The position numbers and the translations under genes are program-made. A stretch of DNA of 31,550 nucleotides, taken from the IMG/VR virus record IMGVR_UViG_3300032053_002932, positions 1 to 31,550 of that record; one strand, given 5' to 3'. Positions within the stretch are counted from its first letter, which is position 1, and every line of letters begins with the position of its first letter. The DNA comes from a virus. The notes beneath the pieces were generated by a model that was not told where the DNA came from, did no database searches, and saw only the letters and a program-made list of their open reading frames with translations. Below are positions 24,212-31,550 of the stretch, piece after piece.

Positions 24212-27200
24212 ATGTCTAGTCCACAGCGCAGAAAGCGTATTCCGTCCTTACCGGGGGTAAATCATGGGACTGTGCCTTTCGCGTGGACAGGCTTTACCAG
24301 ACTTCCTATGCAGGGTGGATTACCTTTAAAGAATATCCACACTTCTGGGATTGCCCAAGCGCAAGCAAAGATTAGTTCTGTTGGGTTTATACAGGTTGGT
24401 CAGACTCAAGCTGCTATCTATACAACCTCATCTAGCTATTCACAAGCACAGACACAGATTAAATCTACCTATCAGGAATATGCGCAAGCACAGACACAGA
24501 TTAGGCAGCAGTATCGATCTTATGCACAATCTCAAGTGCATATTAAGTCTAGTTATGCTAATTATGCTCAAGCGCAAGTAGATATACTACAGATATATAG
24601 GGGCTATGCTCAAACACAGGCCCTTATAAAGACCACAAGTAGTGTTCAAGCACAAGCACAGGTGGCTATTAAGCAGACTTATAGAGTCTATGCCCAAACA
24701 GGGGGTACGATTCTACAAAGTTATCTACCTATTGCACAGTCTGGTGCTGCTGTTCTTGCTACTTATTTGGGGCTAGCACAGGCTCAAGCGACGATACTTG
24801 CCACCTATCAATCTATCGCTAGTGCGCAAGCAAGTATTAGTATCCAGTACCAAGTTACTGCTAGTACGCAAGCAAGCATTGTGGCTATATATACTGCTAT
24901 GTCTCAGACACAGGCACAAATTCTTGCGACCTATTTAGTATATGCTAATACACAGGCTCAACTTGGTATTATTTTATCCTACCAGCAATACGCACAATCG
25001 GAAGTAGCAATACTTGCGGTATATACTGCTATTTCTCAAGCAGAAGTACATATTTTTGCCACTACTTCTAAAATAGCCCAAGCACAGACAGATATCTTTG
25101 TTTCAGATATTAATGTCTACTCCCAAGCACAGGCTATTCTTAACCAGTCTATGTATGTTGCTCAATCACAGGGTAAAATTATTACCCTAGATAATAATCA
25201 ATATGCACAAGCGCGTGTTGTTGCTGGGCACCTAAAAATTATAACTACTTATTTAGATACATTTAATCGCCCCGATACTACTGCGCCCCCATTTAATCTA
25301 GGTTCTCCAGATATTGGTGCTGCTTGGGCATGGGCTAGTTATGATAGTAATACTACTATTGGTACCTCTACTACGCATGTAGAAAATGGAATCATGGTAG
25401 GACCCGGTTACTATAAATGGGAGAGTATGACGGGTCCTCCGTCAATATCTAGTGGCGATTTCTATATGGATTTCTGGGTACCCGCTCTTAATGAGAATAA
25501 CCTAGATTTCCGATATTATGATACTGCTTGGTATTTTCAAATAAAGCCTTATACTGATACTGATATAGAGGTATTAGGATTAGATAATTCATATATAATA
25601 ACCCCAATTACAAGAAGTTCATGGTATAGAGTTCATGCAACTATTGATACTAGTTCTTCCCAAAAAGTAAAAATTGCTGTATGGAAGGTTGGGGATAGTG
25701 AACCAGCCCAAATAACTATTCAAACTACCTCTACTAGTCATACACAATATTTAGATGTCTATAATACCCCCAGTAATGAATATTCAAAATTTGATAATTT
25801 TAGAATTGAATCTAGCGGTATATTTGTCTATAATCAAGGTTATGCAGCGGCTAATGCACAAATTAAAGCGACAAATAGTAGTTTAGCCCAAGCCCAAGCA
25901 CTTCTTAACCAGTATTGGCGATGGGCGCAGTCTACTGCTGCTATACAGGCTACTTATCAAAAGTATAGCCAATCTCAAACCTTTATCCGTAAATCAGCAG
26001 GATACGCACAGGCCCAGACAAAGATACCTCATCCTAATACTGATGCTTATGGCTTAATGGTTAAAAATGATGGGGCAACTCATCTATATGGATTACATAC
26101 TTCTAATGCTTATCCAAATAATGAGTATGCAACATGGCAAGATGAGTTAGGGTCTATAAATGGTACCGATTATATTTCATCTAGTAGTAGTCAAATAATT
26201 AGCTCTCCAGTTGGTCCTGAGTATACTGGAATATATTTTAGCACCTATAATGAAGTATTTTATTGGGCTAGCACTCTTCCAGAATTAAATACCCCCGTAG
26301 GTGGTATTGGACAATGGACAATAGAAACGTGGGTAAAAGCTCCACCTGTTACTAATATAAAGGCTACAATTTTTGAGATTTATGGGGGCAACTCAAACCA
26401 AAGACAAGTAACTTTAGGTTTTGGGCATGAATCTACCTTTAATGGGACTGGAAATTATATTCGCCTTCAAATAGCTGATATATCTGGCGTACAGACTGTC
26501 TATAATACGGGTATTCAGTATAGTATAAATACTTGGTATCATGTAGCAGTTATTAATGATACAGGTTTCTTTAAAGTATATATAAATGGTCAGTTAGTAA
26601 TCGATATAACTCGTCGTTCTTACTATATCTATGATCGTTACTATTTATACCTTAACTACTCTGGAAACGGTGGCGCTTCTTCAACAACAAGTAGAATAGC
26701 CTATGATAATCTTGCTATTTATCCTTACCCAATTTCACAAAGTATCTTACAATCACACTATAATTACGCTAATACTATTTATTATGGACAGCGTGCTTAT
26801 GCAAGTGCTAGTTTCCAAATCGGCAATCTAGCACCGGGTGCTAGTAATAAGTGGCAACAATTCGCACAAGCAAGTCATCAGATAGGAAATCTAGCACCGG
26901 GTGCTAGTAACAAGTGGCAGCAATTTGCCCAAGCAACAGTACTTATTATCCCATCTAGACAATATGCACAGGCTCTAGCACGCATAACGGATGCTGTAAA
27001 TCAGCAAATCTATGCTCAAGCACAGACTGTTATTATTCCTGTACAGGGAATGCTTAGATACTTTATTCAGAGCAGCGTACAGGATTTCTCTCTTGCAGAT
27101 AGTGGCCTGTTATCTCAGATAACTTCCATGACGGCTGTTACTGACCCAGCCCAAATAAACGATAGTAATCACGGGGATAACTATGGTCTTAGATGGCAGT

Positions 27201-30200
27201 CATGGTTTGTTGCCGATACGTCTGGGGATTGGTGGTTCCAAACCCACTCCGACGATGCCTCTGGTATTTTTATTTATGCTGAGAGCCTTCAATTAGTTGG
27301 TACAGTAAAGACTAACTATCCCGGTGGTAGTGGTGGAGGAACTGCAAGCGGTACAATTGCACTTATTGCTGGAACAAAGTATAAAATCGATGTTAAATAT
27401 GGCGAAGGCGGGGGCAGCGATTATATAGACGTTAAATATAGACGCCCAATTGATCCAGTTGGCTCAGAAAAGTACCTACTTGCAGGATCACCCCCTTGGA
27501 ATGATAAGTCTAATCTTCCATTCTACAGTACTTGGGGCATAGGTTATGCTAATGCCTACTGGATTGATCGTAATGGAGAGTTCTATGTTCGGTATGGTTA
27601 TGCTCAGACTCAGACTAAGATATGGTATCCTGAACAAAAAGGTTATGGGCAAGCACTTACACAAGTAGGTGCCTTTAAATATGCTCAGGCTATTACCCAG
27701 ATTGCCTACGAGCCAGCCACTGTTGATTATAGAGTAACAGTTCTTGCTGATAAACCTATTCTTTATTACCCAATGGATGAATATTATTATGGTGGTAATG
27801 TAGATTATACTGCATCTACTTACTATGATGGTAGTTATCTACCTTCATATGCAGCAGATGGCAATACCAACGATGGCTGGGCAAGTTCTGGTTATAGCGC
27901 TGGTAATACTTGGTGGGAAGTGGGCTGGGGGGCTCCTCAAACAATACGGACAGTTAGAGTAACAAACCGCCCTAGCTATACAATGGGTTCCGGTAGAATT
28001 ATCTTTAGTACAGGTGATTCTGTTAATGTTACTTTCCCAACTGGATCGCGTGTTGTTTCTACTTATAATATAACACCAGTTGTAGGCGCAATATGGATGC
28101 GCCTTATCAGTGATTCTGGCGGCAATAGCGACCCCGGCTTCTCAGAAGTTGAAGCATTTAATGAAGACTCTACTAACCTAGTTAGATTCCCTGTTATACC
28201 AGACCCCTCTAGTGTCCCTCCTGCCGGTGTTGTTAAAACTATAGTTGGTAGACGTAATGCAACATGGGGGTCTGCGACTAAGACAATCTTTAGAGGACCA
28301 TCGGCTATTATTACTGGAACCTCTGTAGATTTTAATAGCGGTCAGGCGTCTGTTCCTGCTCCCACTTATTATAGTGGCTATACAACAGAAGCACTTACAT
28401 TCCCCGGCGCAATCCCCCCAACTGGTAACTGGAAAATATCCAACTCATTCTGGTTGAATGCTGGCGATACTGTCACGATTACCCTTAATAATGTTTATAA
28501 GGGCGGTAGTAATATATCCCTAGGTTTAAACGACTTAATTACTAATGATAACCCATATGAATATATAGGGGTAGGACCTAATACTGGCACTTATACTAGG
28601 ACAGCGGGGCAAACGGGTGTTCATTATGTCTACATCTATCCTCAAGGTACTGTCGGCCCAACTGGTTCTGGTACGATAACATACCCAAATTACCAACTTA
28701 GCGATTCTGCTATTCCTGTTACTGATAACTCTATTGTAACCGTCGAAGCGTGGATTAAACCATCCATTACTGGCGGCGATAGCCCACAGATGTTCTTTGG
28801 GTTTGACAGAAACTACGTTGGAGTTTGGTCAGACGGAAGAGTAGGCTTTGGTGACGGTGCGCAAGGTTACTATAGTGCCGCTGGGGTACTTACTGTTAAT
28901 AATTGGTACCATGTTGTTGCGGTCTTCCATTCATTTAAAGCCGCTAATACTTCTAATAAATTATATGTCAATGGCGCACTTCGAACATTGGCCGTAACTG
29001 GAGCAAATGCAGTCAGATCGGCAAGACAGAACTTTAGTATAAGCGGTTGGCCTACCAATGCAAGCAACCGTTGGCTTGACTCTATAGACGAACTAGCAGT
29101 ATTTAACTATGAGTTAACGCAGGAACAAATTCTTGCACACTATCGATCAGTTAAAAAACAGGTATACGGACTGGCAAATGCGTGGGCTAGGGGACGCTAC
29201 AGTGTTCATGCTAATGCCCAAGTATTTGGTGGTAGACAACCTGATGGCTGGTACCACGATTTTAACGTATTCGCGCAAGCATTAACCGATATTATCGTAC
29301 ATGATAACACAGGAATAGCACAGGCCGGTGCGCTTATTCAGACCGATTATGGCTTGACACGAATGACGTGGAATAATGCCCAATGGGTTGTTGGTGATAT
29401 CTTTAATTGGGGCGATACTGAGTGGGAATTAGGACAGCCTAATTACTCAGATTCAGGTAATCATCCTAGTTCTTATCCCGGTAATAATAACTGGGGTATG
29501 GCATGGTCCGGTAACTTTATCGCAGATGCGGAAGGACTATGGCAGTTTAGAACATCGTCTGATGATGGCTCTGATCTATGGATTAGTGGAACACGGGTTG
29601 TAGATAATAAATTTGGTGCAGGACATGGTAATACAACTGTTGCTGGATCAATCAATCTAATAGCGGGTAATTTCTATACAATCCATACAAGATTTGGTCA
29701 AGGGGCAGTAAATTGGAATATATCTATTCAATACAAGCGACCAGCCGATGCAGCTTGGTACTATTTAACTGATAATGCCCCACCGTGGATTAGGAAGTAC
29801 TGGCAGGGCGGATTTGCACAGGCAACAGCAGAAATTCTACCAACACCAAATGTTAAGGTGTTTGCACAAGCCCAAGCCAAATTAAACTCCTTTAATTACC
29901 CACAAAGGGCTCAGGCGCAAACAGATATCTTACAAACTTACAGTAAGTATGCACAAGCCCTAGCACACGTTGGTTGGCTAAGATTAGCACAAGCACAAGC
30001 ACGATTAATTGCATTTGATGTACCTAAGCATGCCTCTGCTAAAGCACATATTAAGGCTTACGGAGTTAGTAAGCACGCTAGAGCGCTTGCACAAATATCA
30101 CGCACCCAGCACTGTTCTGGAAATGCCGCAGTTGCTATCAAGCAGACCTATCCATTCCGTTATATTAGTACTAACTATGGACTTACAGCACTAGGAGCAA

Positions 30201-31550
30201 CAGTAACACCAGACCCCAATTTCAGTATGGAGGAAACAGTTCCTGAAAATACGCTGGATGGAAGTCCCTATAGTGTCTGGACTAACTTCCTAGCCATTGA
30301 TGCTGGTGCAGATCAATACTTCTATCTTAATCTTGATCTAGGAGTTCCACATATTGTTAGCTCTTATTATATACTTCCCGTTAAGTATAACGTAACGGCT
30401 AATTTACAGTATAGTCAGAATGGTTCTACATGGATAGATATTGTTACAGATATCTACTTCGATGTTAAAATTACTTACCCAATAAGTTATAGTCATGCTA
30501 TAACTGGAGAAATTACTCCCACAACTGCACGTTATTGGAGATTAAAATTTACAAATGGTGGAGATGATAGTAAGGTATCTATCGGCACCTTCCAACTTGG
30601 TATAGCAACTACCCAAAATCCTACCTTTGCGCAAGCACAGGCATTCTTTGGCCGCTTTGGGATCGCGCAAGCGATGTCCTATACCTCACCCGGTTTGTCA
30701 ACATACTGGGCACAGGCAGGGGCACATATAAAAACAACCTCTACTGTATCTGGTAATGCACAATGCTGGTATTTACCCCCTACTGCTCATGGTTTAGCAC
30801 AGGCACTAATTGTTCAAGTCTATAAGAAGCATGGACAAGCAATGGCTTGGGCTCTTCCACCCACGGCTTTTGGGCTGAGCCAAGTCCAGATCAAGACAAC
30901 TTATACGGTACATGGAGCCTCAATAGCAGATATTCGGACAACCTATGGTAAATACGCTATGGCTTTGGCACAGATAACTAAATGTGCGGGCCATGCGCAA
31001 GCTATGGTACGTATTTATCGACGTAGCGCTTATGCTGGACAGGCTAGAGTCTTTATCGGACATTTTGTTCATGGAATAGCCTCTGCATTTATCGTGAAAA
31101 GTAAGGCTTATGGACAATCATATGCTCTGATCAAAAATAACTATGGTAAATATGGTCAGGCTCTTGCATTAATAAGAAGATCAGAAGTATATAGTCTAAG
31201 CACCGCACAAATTAAGAGAACCTATGAAAAGTATGGGTTAGCAGCGACTATGCTCAATCAGCACAGAAAATTTGGGCTAGCCCAGACCTCTGCTGTACGT
31301 ACATATATGCGGCCTTCTCAGGCTATGGCTAAGATTAGGGCACTATCTTATCCATGCGCAGAAGCACAGTGTGTTATCTCAATCCGTCCTATAGTTCGTG
31401 GACAAGCCGAAGCGTTTATTCAGATATGCTCAAAGGGCCACGGGTTGGCTATGGCACAGATAGGTTCCTTTAAATATGCACAGGCTCAGACAAGAGTTAT
31501 AGCGTTCAATGTCCCTAAGGTTGGTAATGCTGCCGGTTATATCTTAGTAG
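24212..31550 (+). CDS. Giant modular tail fibre / adhesin with 14-residue repeats and lectin-like domains (3' partial)
   Basis: ATG 24212 is preceded by GTAGGTG, and the frame stays open for 2446 codons to the window end. Reading from the start: basic N-terminus; array of 14-residue repeats (about 47-345); beta domain with TFNRPD (346-536); short repeats; LamG-like domain (611-845; WTIETWVKAP, NTWYHVAVIN); 63-nt duplication; PA14-like domain (947-1100; TSGDWWFQTHSDDASGIFIY); F5/8C-like domain (1194-1324); LamG-like domain (core 1507-1647; VTVEAWIKP, NNWYHVVAVFH, DELAVFNYELTQEQI); PA14-like domain (1710-1860; DAEGLWQFRTSSDDGSDLWI); repeats; F5/8C-like domain (1992-2132; ARYWRLKFTNGG); repeats to the end. 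All these domain types bind carbohydrates in other proteins, so this is very probably the receptor-binding fibre. No depolymerase active site is seen. Confidence 0.85.
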   Translation, partial: MSSPQRRKRIPSLPGVNHGTVPFAWTGFTRLPMQGGLPLKNIHTSGIAQAQAKISSVGFIQVGQTQAAIYTTSSSYSQAQTQIKSTYQEYAQAQTQIRQQYRSYAQSQVHIKSSYANYAQAQVDILQIYRGYAQTQALIKTTSSVQAQAQVAIKQTYRVYAQTGGTILQSYLPIAQSGAAVLATYLGLAQAQATILATYQSIASAQASISIQYQVTASTQASIVAIYTAMSQTQAQILATYLVYANTQAQLGIILSYQQYAQSEVAILAVYTAISQAEVHIFATTSKIAQAQTDIFVSDINVYSQAQAILNQSMYVAQSQGKIITLDNNQYAQARVVAGHLKIITTYLDTFNRPDTTAPPFNLGSPDIGAAWAWASYDSNTTIGTSTTHVENGIMVGPGYYKWESMTGPPSISSGDFYMDFWVPALNENNLDFRYYDTAWYFQIKPYTDTDIEVLGLDNSYIITPITRSSWYRVHATIDTSSSQKVKIAVWKVGDSEPAQITIQTTSTSHTQYLDVYNTPSNEYSKFDNFRIESSGIFVYNQGYAAANAQIKATNSSLAQAQALLNQYWRWAQSTAAIQATYQKYSQSQTFIRKSAGYAQAQTKIPHPNTDAYGLMVKNDGATHLYGLHTSNAYPNNEYATWQDELGSINGTDYISSSSSQIISSPVGPEYTGIYFSTYNEVFYWASTLPELNTPVGGIGQWTIETWVKAPPVTNIKATIFEIYGGNSNQRQVTLGFGHESTFNGTGNYIRLQIADISGVQTVYNTGIQYSINTWYHVAVINDTGFFKVYINGQLVIDITRRSYYIYDRYYLYLNYSGNGGASSTTSRIAYDNLAIYPYPISQSILQSHYNYANTIYYGQRAYASASFQIGNLAPGASNKWQQFAQASHQIGNLAPGASNKWQQFAQATVLIIPSRQYAQALARITDAVNQQIYAQAQTVIIPVQGMLRYFIQSSVQDFSLADSGLLSQITSMTAVTDPAQINDSNHGDNYGLRWQSWFVADTSGDWWFQTHSDDASGIFIYAESLQLVGTVKTNYPGGSGGGTASGTIALIAGTKYKIDVKYGEGGGSDYIDVKYRRPIDPVGSEKYLLAGSPPWNDKSNLPFYSTWGIGYANAYWIDRNGEFYVRYGYAQTQTKIWYPEQKGYGQALTQVGAFKYAQAITQIAYEPATVDYRVTVLADKPILYYPMDEYYYGGNVDYTASTYYDGSYLPSYAADGNTNDGWASSGYSAGNTWWEVGWGAPQTIRTVRVTNRPSYTMGSGRIIFSTGDSVNVTFPTGSRVVSTYNITPVVGAIWMRLISDSGGNSDPGFSEVEAFNEDSTNLVRFPVIPDPSSVPPAGVVKTIVGRRNATWGSATKTIFRGPSAIITGTSVDFNSGQASVPAPTYYSGYTTEALTFPGAIPPTGNWKISNSFWLNAGDTVTITLNNVYKGGSNISLGLNDLITNDNPYEYIGVGPNTGTYTRTAGQTGVHYVYIYPQGTVGPTGSGTITYPNYQLSDSAIPVTDNSIVTVEAWIKPSITGGDSPQMFFGFDRNYVGVWSDGRVGFGDGAQGYYSAAGVLTVNNWYHVVAVFHSFKAANTSNKLYVNGALRTLAVTGANAVRSARQNFSISGWPTNASNRWLDSIDELAVFNYELTQEQILAHYRSVKKQVYGLANAWARGRYSVHANAQVFGGRQPDGWYHDFNVFAQALTDIIVHDNTGIAQAGALIQTDYGLTRMTWNNAQWVVGDIFNWGDTEWELGQPNYSDSGNHPSSYPGNNNWGMAWSGNFIADAEGLWQFRTSSDDGSDLWISGTRVVDNKFGAGHGNTTVAGSINLIAGNFYTIHTRFGQGAVNWNISIQYKRPADAAWYYLTDNAPPWIRKYWQGGFAQATAEILPTPNVKVFAQAQAKLNSFNYPQRAQAQTDILQTYSKYAQALAHVGWLRLAQAQARLIAFDVPKHASAKAHIKAYGVSKHARALAQISRTQHCSGNAAVAIKQTYPFRYISTNYGLTALGATVTPDPNFSMEETVPENTLDGSPYSVWTNFLAIDAGADQYFYLNLDLGVPHIVSSYYILPVKYNVTANLQYSQNGSTWIDIVTDIYFDVKITYPISYSHAITGEITPTTARYWRLKFTNGGDDSKVSIGTFQLGIATTQNPTFAQAQAFFGRFGIAQAMSYTSPGLSTYWAQAGAHIKTTSTVSGNAQCWYLPPTAHGLAQALIVQVYKKHGQAMAWALPPTAFGLSQVQIKTTYTVHGASIADIRTTYGKYAMALAQITKCAGHAQAMVRIYRRSAYAGQARVFIGHFVHGIASAFIVKSKAYGQSYALIKNNYGKYGQALALIRRSEVYSLSTAQIKRTYEKYGLAATMLNQHRKFGLAQTSAVRTYMRPSQAMAKIRALSYPCAEAQCVISIRPIVRGQAEAFIQICSKGHGLAMAQIGSFKYAQAQTRVIAFNVPKVGNAAGYILV
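24350..25250 (+). repeat. Array of ~21 coding 14-residue (42-nt) repeats, block 1
   Basis: Units follow [Y/I/L]-A-Q-x-Q-x-x-I-x-x-x-Y-x-x, as in YAQAQTQIRQQYRS and LAQAQATILATYQS. Most are exactly 14 residues; a few differ by one or two. The DNA is less conserved than the protein, which points to selection on the protein pattern. Hydrophobic residues fall at positions 1, 8 and 12, with Ala at 4, a spacing compatible with a helical rod or with short strands. Confidence 0.85.
26816..26938 (+). repeat. 63-nt tandem duplication in the fibre gene
   Basis: The 20-residue unit QIGNLAPGASNKWQQFAQAS occurs at 26816-26875 and again at 26879-26938, identical except the last residue. Its DNA differs mostly at third positions. 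It ends in FAQA, linking it to the 14-residue repeat pattern. Confidence 0.9.
29812..30150 (+). repeat. 14-residue-type repeats, block between PA14-2 and F5/8C-2
   Basis: Units include FAQATAEILPTPNVKV, FAQAQAKLNSFNYPQ, AQAQTDILQTYSK, LAQAQARLIAFDVPKH, with the AQAQ core retained but spacing looser (about 14-17 residues) than in block 1. Confidence 0.7.
30625..31550 (+). repeat. 14-residue-type repeats, C-terminal block (continues beyond the window)
   Basis: More diverged units such as HGLAQALIVQVYKK, YGQSYALIKNNYGK, YGQALALIRRSEV, YSLSTAQIKRTYEK, YAQAQTRVIAFNVPK. They resemble block 1 with Gly and basic residues replacing many Gln. The array runs to the last base. Confidence 0.75.

Noticed and set aside
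24351-24581. 76-codon + strand frame in another phase
   Set aside because: It overlaps the repeat array of the giant fibre gene; its K/R/H-rich repetitive protein is the out-of-phase reading of the AQAQ repeats.
24350-25250. CRISPR-like array
   Set aside because: The 42-nt periodicity is coding and varies at synonymous sites; there are no identical direct repeats with unique spacers.
25262-25830. TFNRPD-containing beta domain as a glycosidase
   Set aside because: It looks like a concanavalin-type fold, but I see no catalytic acid pair of a known glycoside hydrolase family, so binding rather than cleavage is claimed.
26827-26906. Palindromes CTAGCACCGGGTGCTAG, twice
   Set aside because: They are part of the duplicated coding unit (LAPGAS) and are explained by that duplication, not by a regulatory hairpin.

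Overview
The window is a contiguous stretch of the virion-structural module of a long-tailed double-stranded DNA bacteriophage (Caudoviricetes, siphovirus-like). All convincing genes lie on the + strand, are tightly packed, often overlap by a few bases, and follow the classic order terminase, portal, protease/scaffold, decoration protein, capsid, neck connectors, tail tube, tail assembly chaperone, tape measure, distal tail, receptor-binding fibre. Base composition is about 40% GC in the lines I counted, and most starts have a good Shine-Dalgarno sequence (AAGGAGG-like), so the host is a bacterium. The sequence does not identify the host, and I did not recognise a named phage.

Layout: 38-2313 DNA packaging (small-terminase candidate and large terminase); 2307-7581 head (portal, two small proteins of which one is a membrane-anchored coiled coil, protease plus scaffold, decoration-like protein, major capsid protein), closed by a strong hairpin terminator; 7735-13618 neck and head-tail joining proteins, interrupted by two glycosyltransferase genes of different folds (8680-10328); 13763-14959 tail tube protein, followed by a second strong terminator; 15067-16073 tail assembly chaperone pair joined by a canonical -1 ribosomal frameshift signal (A AAA AAC plus a downstream stem); 16090-22533 a 2147-residue tape measure protein; 22549-24151 a distal-tail-like protein and an unassigned tail protein; 24212 to the window end a giant open reading frame (at least 2446 codons, no stop reached).

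Two parts stand out. The tape measure gene carries an embedded GC-rich block that encodes a zinc-metallopeptidase-like domain (HEYGH with a downstream GEAFAD), followed by an imperfect GNQ repeat linker; this looks like a laterally acquired catalytic domain that would be delivered with the tail. The giant terminal gene alternates arrays of a 14-residue AQAQ-type repeat with lectin-like domains, including the series LamG, PA14, F5/8C occurring twice in the same order. It is most likely the main host-recognition fibre, with many carbohydrate-binding modules strung on a repetitive stalk.

Working model (inference): terminase and portal package DNA into the capsid; the neck proteins join it to a tail whose length is set by the tape measure, which is folded with the help of the frameshifted chaperone; the giant fibre binds surface glycans; the tape-measure peptidase acts on host surface protein or peptide cross-links, or on the tape measure itself, at entry; the glycosyltransferases may decorate virion proteins.
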